Below are positions 12,592-25,100 of a stretch of 64,000 nt of DNA, one piece after another. How positions within the stretch are numbered: the first letter of the stretch is position 1; each line of letters begins with the position of its first letter. A program made the translations under genes and the position numbers. The notes under the pieces were generated by a model. It ran no database searches and had not been told where the DNA came from. It worked only from the letters and a program-made list of their open reading frames with translations. The DNA is from Oikopleura dioica (lineage: Eukaryota; Chordata; Appendicularia; Copelata; Oikopleuridae): assembly GCA_907165135.1 (NCBI GenBank), contig OU015569.1, positions 7,564,501 through 7,628,500 on the forward strand. Direction: 5' to 3'.

Positions 12592-14602
12592 ATGACGATA
12601 ATATCCGAAGGTAAAGAGTTTGTGTACTTTTGTACGTATCAATCGTCCTTTATTTGCTCTTTCGATTTATATCATGGGCATTTTCATCAGTTTGCGAGGA
12701 AACAGACAGGTAAAAATAATGCCTTGGTAATTCATGAAGATAAATTCAAAGTCAAATTTTAATAAACAATTAATAGATGGGATCATTTCGCGTTTTCCTA
12801 TTCCATTTTAACATGGCAGACATGCATAATTAAAAAAGGGAAAGCAAATATACTCATCTTTGATTTCAAGTCAGAGCTCTTTTCGCTGCCCAAAGAATTC
12901 CTCCCTTGAAACGTGGAAATGATAAATTTTTCAGAGGCCTCGTAGACGAAGCGCATATTCTTCAGCTTTACGGTGGCTGGGGCCGCCATCTGTACTACCA
13001 TCGACTGTGCAATGAGACGTCGAAGCGTTACTACTACATCGAACCATATGCTTATCTGAATAGCCTTTTCAAATTTCGCCCAGGTAATTAATTTTCTATG
13101 TTTGTTCATAGATGGCGTCTTCATTTTCAATAATCGTTACGCACTTTTTAAAAGCTATTAGTAGTGGGTCATTTCGGATAATGAGATTGTCGGAAAATAA
13201 AACGAGTTGATGCATTATATTTCCTTATTCAGAAACCAACTACCCGATCCTCCAGCGCCCAAATGACTGTCCCTCTATTCCCGTGGGCGAGCTCTTAATT
13301 CTGGTTGGAATAAAAACGATGCCTTCCAAAGTTGCCCTGCGCAACGCCCTGCGCAACACGTGGCTCAACCCTGCCGACTGGGCCGACGCATACAGTTCAA
13401 CTAAAATCCACCTCTATCCAATCTTCCTGCTAGGCGATGACTCTCACGCCACTAATGTTCACGAAGAAGCAGACAAATACGGCGACATCCTGCAGTATCA
13501 ATTTTCAGAGTCTCATTATAACCTCACCGTCAAAGATAACATGTTCTTCGAGTTCTTCCAGACCAGGCACGGACTCAGAGTGAATTAGCGATGTTCTATT
13601 TTTTTTCAAAAATTTCCAATCTATCGTCTAATGCTGAGCTCGCTCTAAGCTGCCCAAACGCGGATTACATATTAAAAGGAGACGATGATATATTGCTCAT
13701 CCCCGAAAATCTCCTCGGACACCTAGACTTGATAAATTCAACTACGCAACTTATCGGCTGCATGCATCGGAACGAAGAGATAAATCGAAATATTAGAAGG
13801 TAGGCATATCCTTACTTTTGTAATTCGAGCATTTCCGCTTAGTAAATACTACATGCCATCGGAACTGGTGCCGATGGATCACTACCCAAATTACTTCTCC
13901 GGAGCTGCTTATTTAATCACGAAACAAGTGGCATCCGAGCTGGCGGCTGCGCGTTTCACTGTTCCCATGCTCCCCCTAGACGACACATGGGTCGGTGTGC
14001 TAATCAATTCCATCAATAGAACAGGAGACATGTACTCATCGGACTCCATCTGTACTGGCGTGCATGTCGTGCCTAAGGGCTCAGGCGGCTGGTCTATGGC
14101 AAACGACTACGATGATCCTTGCTTTCTGGCAGGCCTAACAATTTATCATCGATACCCATCACCAGGTAAATTTCACTTTTTGCTGAAACGATGTGACGAT
14201 TTTCATTAAAAATGAATGATGAATCGGACTCGTGTTTGATCAGTCTAGTCACTAGACTCAAGTGAAAGGCATTTTCTTAGATATTGACTTTTAACAGAAA
14301 TCAGAAATAAGAATAAGCAAGACATTACTTCTTTCATAAAGATTACCTAAAACATCCTAGAACGCTTGAGAAAGGCGTACCAGAACTTGCGCCAGAAAAA
14401 TGTCACTCAGTTGTGTCACGATCGAGCGCAAGAAACGATCGACAATGTAGCGAAAAAGTGGGGTGATGAAGCTCGTGAAATGATGCTTGTTGCTTGGCTC
14501 AAGAATTATGCTCGTTTTTTCGGAGACGACGAGCTCAATTATTTATTATCTAAAAAAAGAAAGTTACCCGTATTATCTCAAGGGAATGCTTTTAATTTAT
14601 GA
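12592..14602 (+). CDS. GT31 beta-1,3-galactosyl/GlcNAc-transferase-like
   Basis: Golgi glycosyltransferase of family GT31. Core exons are 12935-13083, 13233-13579, 13639-13799, 13843-14165 and 14361-14602, all phase-consistent with GT-AG introns. Family landmarks: GELLILVGIKTMPSKVALRN followed by ALRNTW; the metal-binding DDD in YILKGDDDILL; YPNYFSGAAYLIT; and LPLDDTWVGVL in place of the usual EDVYVG. The C-terminal exon adds a helical, basic tail ending at 14600-14602. The N-terminus is unsettled. An ATG at 12592 can be spliced to the 12935 exon through a short exon (VCEETD). The same region, in the frame that joins the 12935 exon, reads through a hydrophobic run (LLYVSIVLYLLFRFISWAF) that would make the expected type II membrane anchor, but it has no ATG in frame. 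The acceptor (galactose, GlcNAc or other) cannot be told. Confidence 0.85.
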
Positions 14603-15053
14603 CTACTTTTAAAGCACACTTAGTCGAAAATAATTTACAAGCTCGAAAAGAAGGAAAGGTCAAAGAAGGCAATCCGCACCTAGTGGCACTTCCGCATAAA
14701 AACGACATTCCGCAAGATCCAACGAAAATAGAATCACTTGAAAGAGCGAGGAACCGAAAACCGTTTATTGAATGGTAACTTTGCCCTGACTTGTATCTTC
14801 CCGCCAAAATGAGCATTCTAATACTCGTTGAAGAAATATCTTTTATACTTTGCAGTGGGCTTGGAAAATTTCGCAGTAGTTTCTTTTTTAATTGATAACG
14901 ATCAAAAACTGAGCTGACTACCATTTTCCTATCACTACTGAATTTATGCGCGCTTATTCCCGAGCAAAAAGCAACTGTACAGTTTGAATACACACTAAAG
15001 ATATCGAATACATCTAAAAACCTCGACAGTCGTTTATTTCAATGATGACAAGT
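14603..15053. other. Intergenic, nothing recognised
   Basis: 3' flank of the GT31 gene. A minus-strand open frame across it (14592-14993) mirrors low-complexity sequence and has no splice or family support. No RNA gene was seen. Confidence 0.35.
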
Positions 15054-16001
15054 TTACAATTGTTTCTTCCTTGAAAGTTTTCGAGCCATTTCAACTTTGG
15101 CTAGTAATAAAGTCTGATATAGTGATATGAATTTGTCCCTGCGGCCGTCGTGCGCTGTACGACGGCCAATGAGAGCACCCGCTTCATCTACGGTCTTGCA
15201 CCACCTCCACCAAAATACTCCTGACAAAAAACGTGAATCCACATTTGCATTCAAAGAGATTCTGAGAAACGGACTCCAAACGAGCTAGCTTGAGAAAGCC
15301 GGCTCCGGAAGAAATTAGAGAAACTGGCGCAGGGCGACTCTCTTATCCCAGATGCGGATCCAAACGATCAGCTCCTAACGCAGGTGACCCAAGTTTGAGT
15401 TAATTATTGAGCTGCATTTAATACTAATTGTGGGCAGAGAGACTTCCATTTATTGGCATTTTTGCTAATCTATTATCGACCCAGAAGTCTTGTCTGCAAC
15501 GTTAGCTTCTTCTTGAATACTGCTTTGTAAAGGGTATATAAACTCAAAGAGTTCAAAGGTGATTTTCTCGGAAAATCGATAAATCACCCCTTAGAAGGGC
15601 GGTGAAAGTAGGCGCGTGGTTCTGATTCCTTTGGAATGTGACACGTTCATACCTCAGTGACAAAAGGCGAAACCGGAAGATGTGCGCCCGTCATAAACCC
15701 TTTTTTGAAGCGATCCATTTGTAATTAAACTTTTTCGCGCATAGGAGCGCCTGGGACGCCAGCGTTCTAGACACAATCCAACGAGTGCTCAATTTGACAG
15801 ACGAACAGAGAACGGCACATCACAATCGAGATCGTCAAGAAGCAAATCAAGAGGCAGAACTTTGAGAGGGATATAGATATCGGCGAAAATCTCGGAAGAA
15901 GCCAGCGCGACAACTTTCGCAGGGAAACATTTTCTTTCTCTTTGTAGCCTGCCTAAAGCCTCTCCGCGTATTGAATAATTAGTTCTTTTGTTTTGAGGCA
16001 T
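15054..16001 (-). CDS. Possible minus-strand gene, unresolved
   Basis: Three fragments look coding but could not be joined. One is an ATG-started frame at 16001 (MPQNKRTNYSIRGEALGRLQ, open to 15789). The second is a short ATG exon near 15720 (MDRFKKGFMTGAHLPVSP) followed by a good donor GTATGA. The third is a terminal frame at 15054-15254 whose end (RKLSRKKQL) is basic. An acceptor (TTTCTCAG) near 15263 leads into a Cys-containing stretch. These may be one small gene, two, or chance. No family was recognised. Confidence 0.22.
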
Positions 16002-16105
16002 CCGGTGACTAAGAAAGAGAGTGTTTCGTCGAGCTAGAGATGTATTTTTTCTGAAAGCCAGATCTTTATCCCAGAGAGCAAACCGTTGCTAATCTGAAAC
16101 AAACG

Positions 16106-18368
16106 ATGGAGGTGAAAGCCAAGGCAAAGAGGTCCTTCACTCGGCAAGTGTTCAAAGGTATAAATAACAAGGATAGTAAATTTTTAATATTCTGCATTTC
16201 TGACAAATTAGACCTTTTGAAAAGCTTTTAAAAGAATAAATTTAGTTATTTGTAGCAAAACAGGCAGTGAAAAATGTGGTGACACGAGAAACTCAGCACC
16301 AGAGCCAGCGGGATTTTACAATCGAAGATTGGGGTCGAAAAATTCATCACCAACAAGAAGAAAGCAAAGGAATGATAAATTTATAGTTATTTCAATGGAA
16401 ATCAAATTTTTAGAGTTTCAAAAACAGCTACAGAAATATATTGCTTCGTTGCGGCAACTCGCAAATGAAAGAACAAAATTGATTGACCTTCTTGTTTTGG
16501 GGTATCCGGCAGCATGGGGCAGTAAAGAGAAGATTATTGACTGTCAACGAGCGCAGGAAGATGTCTTTGATGATTGCATTTCCAGTCTCAATATGGACAC
16601 GATGAATAAATTGACTACTTACTCAGGAACGTCTTTACTTGTTTAAAAAAAATAAAGAGTCTTCTTTGGCTCGAGAAGCAAACGATTAAGTAACGATGAT
16701 GAAGCCATGTTTCCAGAGTTAAAAAATCAAATAGCTCGACTTGAACGACGTCGGATTGACCTTGACTCGGCAAAGGACAGCTTCGAAAAAGTGAAGCAGG
16801 CGAAGGCTGTCAATTCAGGAAAGGTGCAGCGTGTCAAGAGCACCATGGACAACGCGCAAGAAAAGTTCGACTCTATGTCTCGCCAACTGCGGGAAGATCT
16901 TCCGCAAGTCTACTCTAGCCGGGCAGGGTTAATAGGATACATCTTTGGGTCTTGGATAAAGCAAGAAATGGAGATGCACTCGCAACTCGACCAGGAAAAC
17001 ATTGTTATTGAAAAACTAATGATACAGCTTCAAAGGAAGGCTTCATAATTGTTGATAAAAAATAATGAAAATTCCAAAAAATTTAAGCCAAAATAGGGAT
17101 CACACAAGTGGAAAACTGCGATCAACTACAGCTGAGTCAAGCCGCCAGTCTAACCGAGGGAATAGTTCTCGAGAAAGTGAGTCCTCTTATGGCTCTGGGT
17201 CAGTGCAATTTCCTCGACACGATAGTACGAAAGATAAAAAATCGCCGCGAAAAAGCTCAATATCAAATTTACCAATTCACATTCCACTACGCGTTCCTGC
17301 ACGGCCGCCATCACCTGATCCTCAAATTGCACAATTATCGGACGTGTGAGTGTAGATAATAATAATTCTATTTAATCGATTGTCTAAGATCATCTGAGTA
17401 TCCAGACCCAACGCCAGCAAATGAAGTTATCCCAAAGACAAAGGAATTATCACACGACTACGTTGACATCGATCAACCGTTAGAAAAGAATGCGAATGAT
17501 CCAGTTGCACCAGAAGACATCAAGAAATTCTCAAAAAGAGAAGCTCCTTCTCCACCACAGCAGAAAGAAAACTGTTTGAGTACAAGCGAAAATAAAGCAA
17601 TAGCAAGGACGGTCTCGGACTCTGTTGTCAGTGAGAGAGCATCATTGGATTTGCTTGTAAAAACTAAATCGTTGGAGATTGCGGGCCCGCCAGTACAAAG
17701 TAATCCACGATTCAAAGAAGCTCCGAACCATGTGAAAATGGCTAGAACTAGCTCTAGGGCAGATGATGAGCAAGGTGGATTACTTGTTTGCCTGAAGTTA
17801 TAATAAGAATTATTAAGGAGGCGGCAGTCAAAACATTCATCCACATTCAAAGCTCCAGAATTTCGACTTTATTGAGGAAGAACCACAAGAACTAATTCTC
17901 AAGACAGAACCAGAACCAAACAAAGCCGTAATTGAAGCGAGAAGTCCAAGTCCTGTAAAGATTGTCAACGCTGCTCAGTCTGGCAGTCCTTCTCACCCAC
18001 CACCAGTTCCCCCTCCGCCGTACAGTAATAGCCAGTCGAGCGTACAGATGCCAGATGTAAGCTGCGATGCTTAGTATCTCCGCTAACTTTTTATTTAGGG
18101 ATATGAACGAACAGTTGTCGCAGTTTACAATTACTCAGCTGCCGATGAAGACGAGTTATGTTTCAATAAAGGCGATTTGATTCTTGTTATCAAACATCCT
18201 CAGCCGGATGAACAGGTATCTTAAAGAAAGCCCTTAAACTCATCCCAACCCAACTTTGAGGACGAAGGCTGGCTCTTAGGTATCCGTAAAAGTGTTTGGG
18301 AGTCGAACTCAGATCTAAAAGCCAGCTGGGGCTTATTTCCAGAAAACTTCACGAAAGCTTTGGACTAA
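16106..18368 (+). CDS. Amphiphysin/BIN-family BAR-SH3 protein
   Basis: Membrane-curving adaptor of endocytosis. The ATG at 16106 begins a basic amphipathic helix (MEVKAKAKRSFTRQVFKAK) typical of N-BAR. The BAR domain follows (FTIEDWGRKIHHQQEES, EFQKQLQKYIASLRQLANER, MFPELKNQIARLERRRIDL, LREDLPQVYSSRAGLIGYIF). A Ser/Pro/Glu-rich linker (17100-18060) includes a proline run (HPPPVPPPPYS). The C-terminal SH3 starts RTVVAVYNYSAADEDELCF and ends GLFPENFTKALD at 18368, with ALYDY/WG..FP landmarks. The intron 16370-16413 is GA-AG, forced by the reading frame. The one ending at 17096 starts GA (17036) or GG (17039). Other introns are GT-AG and 40-60 nt. An acidic NFDFIEEE segment in the linker may be a clathrin/AP2-type contact, unproven. 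Confidence 0.92.
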
Positions 18369-18575
18369 GATAATCCACTACACACGATTAAACCTTTCCG
18401 ACTCTCTTACTGATAATTTTAGACAATGAAATAAAAGAAATAATGAAAGCAATGTTTGCAGCGTATACAATTTATTTAAATTATATTTATATTGCCAGTG
18501 GGTAGTAGTAAATAGATATATTTGTATAATATTCAAAATAGCAAATTTACATTATTTATGTACAGAATCAGTGAT

Positions 18576-20765
18576 TTAAAGTAAATCTTTTCCGTGTGAA
18601 AAAGCCTGAATTAATTCTCGCTTCTCCTCGATACTCCATTTTCGTTCTTCTTTTTGCTCTTGAAATTTTAAAAGAAGTTTTTTAAGCTCTTCGATGTATT
18701 GCAGGCGTTTTGTGACAGAATCAGCCGTCCTAAATGTAATTATATGTCGAGATTTGTTAAGAATATTTCTCTTACCCAGTGTCGACGTGAAACTGGAAAC
18801 TCCACTCAAACCAGGTTTGATCGAATCTATCTGAAATCTTCGCTTGAACAGTGTACCAACCAGAGTAAGTTGGGAGAGAGAATTCCCCTGTTTGAAAAGA
18901 GAAGGAGATGGCTTCTTCAGTTTCTTCCGGACGTATTTCAATCGGATATTCGTGCGTTAGCCCGGTCGGATGCCCTTCGAATAAAACAATATCTCGGTAG
19001 ATAAGCGACGTCGTCAGCGGAAGCAGAAACTTGAGTCGTAGACGAGATTTATAAGCTGCATTTGTCACAGAGCTAAATTTTTGACTAACGTGATCTGTCT
19101 TCGTCTTACCTTTCTAGCGGATACACGTTCGACATTTGCCCTTGACATATCTTCATTTTTGTTTGCAAATTATCGGGCACCGTTAACGACCGAGCGCCTT
19201 TTCCGGCGAATCTATATTCGTCCGGAGTCAGGAGAATTGCTTTTTCACGGAGTATCCAGTCTCTTCCATCTTCGAAAATTTGAGCAGAATCGATAAAAGT
19301 TAACTTACCTGCAGCAAGGACACCTCGATCACGCACAATGCCAGCGCAGGACTGACCAGCGTCATTACAAAGAGCTTCCGCACTCGCTTCGTCAAAGTAT
19401 CCAGAACGTGCCTCACCAACTTTCATTTTAAAATTAGGATCAAGATAAGTGTCGTCGAAGGTCTTGTAGGAGCAGTCGCCCCTTGATTGCGTGATCTTCA
19501 GTTTTTTCTTTTTCGATTTCAAGATAAACTTAGAAAGAGCCTGGTTTTAAGATCTTTGAATCTATCCTGGTCGATAACAACTTGAAGTTCGTCGACTTCA
19601 AAACGCCGAATATCCACATATAGCTTCGTAAAAAGCTTGTCGTAGACAACGTGATCCAGCCTGTACTTAGCATTGTTTACTCCATCCCAAGAGGAACGCT
19701 CTCTTTTTGTCAGCATGAGCTTTTCTTTGGTGGTTATTTTGGCGGAAGATCCAAGATAGTACTTTTCGTTTTGGAATCTCCAAGGATGCTCATGGGGAAT
19801 CATCGAAAACCTGGCGTACTCTTCGTTTATGGGCCTTATAGCTTTGATGCCCTTTGCATTGAGACGGAACTCCATGTCGGAGTCCTCACGACCCCAGCCC
19901 CAGAACATGTTTGAGTAGCCGTTTGCTTTCGAGTACTGTTCAGGTCGAATCATTGTTACACCACCCCAATCGGTGCCATAGTGCGAGCGGTAATCGAATT
20001 TGTCGATGAAAGGTGATAGATGCGTTGGTAAATTTTGGCAGAGGTAAATGTTCCGGTCATCCTCTGGAACCATGTCCACGTCGTGAAAAATAAAACAGTC
20101 GAAATGACCGAAGCTGTTCAAGATCTCCAAAAAGCCGGAATTCATGACTAAACCTTTATTGAATCTGCCATCATCAAATTGCTCTACGACAAAGACACAG
20201 TAGTGAATTCCTTGTCGCTGCAGCTGTGGATGCAAGTACGACAGAAGAGTGAAGAGATGTGCTTCGCGATCTTTGTAAGGTATGAGAATCGCAACTTTCT
20301 GCTGCGACTTGCAATGATTGGGTTTGAAGCAACCTCCATGCGCTAGACAAGGCCCTCGCTTCTCTAACGCTTCTTCCCTGCTTGTACTATTTTGTAAGTT
20401 CATACCACTTTTTATTGATCCAATAAGTGACGGAGAGTTATAAACACATTCAGGCAAGTTCGAGGCACTCGGCAAGCTGTCTCAGGATTTTCGCATACTC
20501 AAATTATTTTATATATATTTTGCATTTAAAACCCTTGACAATGATGAGTTTTTGCCCTTTCACTGGCTTTTTCTGTTTTGAGCTCCTTGACGTGAGGAAA
20601 TTCTTCAAAAGATCTTCTTCGTGTCTCTTTAGTGTTATTTGCGCCGCCAAAAATTTGAAAAACAACAAGTAAAATTAGAAGTATCATGAGGATGGGATTC
20701 GCCCATCTTCCTTGAAGAAATCCACACTGTCGCCGTAAAAACCTGAAAATAATAATATTAGACAT
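18576..20765 (-). CDS. Beta-1,4-galactosyltransferase (GT7) with C-terminal extension
   Basis: Type II Golgi enzyme. The N-terminal exon (ATG 20765) has a hydrophobic anchor (ILMILLILLVVFQIFGG). The large exon 19567-20467 carries the GT7 core: VAILIPYKDRE, the metal-site FHDVDMVPED, YRSHYGTDWGGVTM, WGWGREDSDMEFR (family WGWGGEDDD) and FSMIPHEHPW. The domain ends near KLYVDIRRF. Vertebrate enzymes stop about there, but here the frame continues through a 38-nt GA-AG intron (19529-19566) into about 290 further residues. These are a Lys-rich stretch, a Cys-containing segment (RGDCSYKTFDDTYL; ALCNDAGQSCAGIV), a beta-rich, possibly Ig-like part (YSGWYTVQAKI) and a C-terminal helix ending GKDLL at 18576. 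If the 38-nt segment is not an intron the protein would stop right after the GT7 domain, so the splice decides the architecture. Confidence 0.85.
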
Positions 20766-20941
20766 ATTTATTTATAATACGTGGTAAAAGCTGGACGATA
20801 AAAATAATCAATCTTCGCAAGAAAAAAATGAATTGCTTTTAATCACATACATTTTATTTCTCTAAGATCGGCAGTAAGAAATGCCTTGTGTATTTCTCTG
20901 TTTAGTTTTGCTAAGACATAATTTGCCAAAAGGAGACACAA

Positions 20942-21301
20942 ATGGCGAAGTTACTTGTTGTCCCTGTGGTCGGCGAAAAAGTCATGCTGAAAGCAGGTGC
21001 AAACCGAGAGAGTAGGTCACGTTTTTGAAACAGATTCTTTCGGTAATTGATTTAACCTGCTGAACGTTCTCTAACCTAAGTTGCTCATTTTTAAAGATAT
21101 TGCTCAAAAATGACTCTCAGTAAAAAAAAACTACCTAAAAATAGTACACCGCATTTTCTCTGTTGCTTTAGGATTGTTTTGTTTTCAGTGTTTTTGAAAA
21201 AAATGTCGGAGCCGGTGAATGTGGTAGCGGCAATTCGTTATGCTACTACTCCTTTTATGCAATTAATCTATGCAACGGACACACCAATAAATGCACCTTA
21301 G
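20942..21301 (+). CDS. Possible two-exon micro-gene (about 57 aa)
   Basis: The ATG at 20942 opens MAKLLVVPVVGEKVMLKA and meets a donor (GGTGC) at 20997. The acceptor GTTTTCAG ending at 21188 joins in phase to VFLKKMSEPVNVVAAIR and a stop at 21299-21301. The start lies about 180 bp from the divergent galactosyltransferase start, consistent with a shared promoter. The product is unknown and the donor lacks the GTAAG context, so this could be chance. Confidence 0.3.
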
Positions 21302-22130
21302 AGTTAATCTGTCTTTCAGAAAAAAACCTTAAACTTCTGATTAAAAAAATAAGCAGCCAACAAAGTGAATTTCTCTTACCCGGAAACTCTCATGATATAT
21401 TTTTCTATTTCAGAGACATAAAGTAAAACTCAAGAAAAAGTCTGTTTTTGTTTTTTGTTAGCTACTTTCTAGCCGGACTCCAACTGTCAACTTTGCATAA
21501 AAGTTTGTCAGGCGAAAGATTTCTTCGCCGCTGCGACACATTGCGTGGGAAAAGATAGAAAATTCTTGAGCCCAATTCAAAACTTTACGACCTTCACTGA
21601 GTCTTAATTTTTCATATATTTTTTTCACTCTTACCCGATAAGCATGACTTCCTTAGGTTTTTAGCTCTCTAACATGCACTGGGAAAAGAAAGCAAGGGAC
21701 ATCGATACATGTTACGAGCGGTAATCCTTGTTAAGTCGGTCTTTGTGTCAATCAGATTCGTATAATTTGAAAGATAAGGATGATAATCTAGTAGTGCGTA
21801 AATGGTAACAACGCTGGTAATTGCATCATTTCAATGATAATTTCAGTTGTTTCCAACATGAAAAAAGAAAGGTAGTCTTCAAAACCTGTTGCTCACAGAA
21901 ACAGTTCGACGTATGTTTTACTATGTTGAATCATTCTATTTGCTTCGCGAAATTCGATTGAATGGCCCAGTGCAAATACTATCCTGTTTGTACAGAGTGT
22001 AACGCCGTCGCTGGGCATCCTTCAAAAACGAATTTTTTTATTTCGTTTTTCCTGCCAAAAGTCGCTATCAGAGAAGTGGAAAAGAAAGAACTCGCGGAAG
22101 TGGCCGTCTTGTGAACAGAAAATATCGGCT
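21302..22130. other. Upstream region of the cadherin gene
   Basis: No exon recognised over about 830 bp. It should hold the cadherin promoter and 5' UTR. No TATA box or repeat stands out. Confidence 0.4.
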
Positions 22131-25100
22131 ATGAGAAGGTTCGCCTTCCTGGCGCTCTTAACCGAGGCTGTCCAGATTCAAACAAAATTAGATTACACAG
22201 GCTATGAAAACGACGGAGAAAAGAGAATTTGGGAAGGAAACAATGAGTGGTACAGGTTCAAAGCTTCTATGTACACAGGTCTTCAATTTGTGGACCACAA
22301 GGACAACAACGGTCGCGGAATCGCCGATGGAACGTTTTGGCTCGAACATAAAACAGGGGAATGCGAAGGTCAAGCGTGCATGTTCTACTGGATCCACGCG
22401 AGAAAAAACCTTGACCGAGAAGAACAAGCTCAGTACAAGTTTTATATAAAACTCACCGGCCCGGATGGAACAGTCGAAGAAGCGGACGATATCTTTACGT
22501 ACACAGTCGCAGATGTAAACGATAACGCTCCTTCTATCTCGGAGAGCTCATTCAATCATATTATCCGCGAAGATACCGCGGTAAACCAAGATTTTCCAAC
22601 GGACAGCCCCTTTCCCCACAATGGAATTATTGAGATCATCGATGACGACGACAAGAAATCTGCTTCCAACAAGTTTAAAATTCAAATTGAAAACAAGTCT
22701 AGTCAAATACTTCACAAATGGGATGGCACTGAGCAACAATTTACCGATGGAGAAATTTTTCGGTTTGAAAACGTACGTGGCTCAGACTTTAGGAAGAAAA
22801 TGGTGCTCAATAAAAAGCCCAGCGATATCGAAAACATAAAGTCGATAAGTTTTGATGTGACGATCAGTGATTGCGATGATCTCTCTGGAACAGAGGCACA
22901 GACGGTCTGTAGTGCCAAAGGAAGAGTCATGAAGTCTGATCCTATAACAATCAACGTAAAAGTTAGCGACGTCAATACTGAGATCCCTAACATCTACGTG
23001 GCCGACGACGGTGTGCCGAAGTCGATGGAAGAGAACACACCCCCTGACAGAACAATTTTCAGTGTTTATGCTAAAGACGACGATAGAGATGTCATCAACA
23101 AAGTGACGAAGTTTTCTGTAGTTAGCTGTCTTTCTTCGTCATCGCCTCAAAGCGAATCCGGTTGCCCATACTTTGAAGCAAAGCAAATGGAGCTTTGTAA
23201 TAATGCAAAAGAGTGCGAAGAACAGGCCGACAAAATTGATGTATGTATTGTTTTTCGATGAATTCTGGATGTTCGAATATATATTTATCAAAAAGTAATA
23301 TAATCAATTTCTAGTTGTTCAACAGTGCAGACATTGTCACAACAGGCTTGGCTGTTGACTACGAGTCTCTCCATGAGCATGACGATCACCCCGGCCGAGG
23401 TCTAATGGTTGTCGTAGAAGCTGTTAACCACATTGCGCTGGATGCTCAGAGCTCAAAAAAAGAGATCTGGGTTACGGTCAGAGACATAAACGAGGCCCCA
23501 AAACTACTTTCAAGAAATCCTGGCGATCTGCATGTTCTCGAAAACCTTCAAAATGAGAAAATCAAAGGTCGCCGGAAAGATTTGAAACTTAATTTTATTT
23601 ACTCTTTCAGGCGGTTGCATTGAGAGTGAAGATCCTGAAGAGGACGAAGTTGGATACACAATTATCAAGGGCGACGAGTATTTTACGATTGACGATAAAG
23701 GCTGTTTGCGAACTACTGTAAATGACGAAACTTCCGACTGGATCGACCGAGAAGCACATGCCCTGCATGAAACAACATCTACGGGCGACAAATTTATCAA
23801 ACTTTCTATTCAAGCTTACGAAAAAAGGTGAGCCCAATTCAGCTAAAGAAAATCCACCCTTTGCACTTCAGAAATGATGGCAAAACTGCCCTGACATCTG
23901 AGGTCAAGGAGTACGATATTCTTATCGATGATGTAAACGACAATGGCCCCGAACTTCCAAGCGTTCTTCGGACATGCAGAACCCTGAAGAAAGAGAACAA
24001 TTATCACATGGTTGATCTTGGCGAAAGCGATCAAGGTATTTTAAGGATATAGCCGTTCTCAAGGCACTTTCGTAGCGCCGAAATGGGGCGATAAAATTTT
24101 TTCATTTCAAGACAGGTCCTACCTAAAATTATGTCTAGAATTCGATTCTGATGTTTTTGAAATTTTTTTTCAAAGAAAATTTCTCTCTGGAGCGATTTGA
24201 AATCTTACGATCACTTTTTCTCGAAATTTTTCAATTAAATCGCTAAAGCTAAACCGTGTTTTATTATAAATAACTGCTAATCTATCTTCCTAGGGCCTCA
24301 AAATTTCAAAACCCGAGGAAATTTTCATTCTAGCGTCTTCTTCTTTTTGGCTTTTCTTTTTCATCTATGCTGCGTTCAGGGCGCTCGACCAATCAGCGCG
24401 CTCTTTCACATGCGCGCCTCACCGCGCGATGGAGGAGGGCGCCCAGCGCAGCAAACCAGAGCGCTGTCTGACGCTTCGGCTTACTCAAGTAAGCCTCATA
24501 AAAATGGCTCTAGAACCATAAATAATTTGAATCTATTAAACTTTAAGCCCTAGGAATGTAGAGAAAGGTCCAAATTTTTAATTTATCAAAAAAACTCGAC
24601 CGATTTAATGGAAAATTCTCGAGAAAAAGTGATCGCAAGATTTAAAATTGCTCTAGAGAGAAATTTTTCCATTAAAAAATTAAAAAGAACACTAGAATCG
24701 GGTTTCTTAGGCAATTTTAGGTAGGGTTCCTTTTGAAATGAAAAAATTTTATCATCCCCTTTTGGCGCTACGAAAGTGCCTTGAGAACGGCTATATCCTT
24801 AAAGTAAGTGATTGGTAAATATTCATATATATGTAGACAACTGCCACGCGCCACACCTCAATTGCGGTCCGTATACTTTTCAAAAACAAGTTCTTGACCA
24901 ATCCGGAAACTCTCATCCAAAGTTGGAGCAACTAGAGATCGTGAACACCAATGGAAGATGGGCAATTCATTTTGTTGCGGAGTTTGCTGAAGGTGAAGAT
25001 ACTTACATTATTGAGGGTGACGGTGACACTGGACACAAAATCCAGATCATTGGATCTGATGGAGATAAAAAGACGACAGTCGTCAATAACGTTCAACTTA

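Noticed and set aside
17108-17359. Alternative frame in the BIN linker exon
   Set aside because: The overlapping Ser/Arg/Pro-rich frame keeps phase with both neighbouring exons; this one does not.
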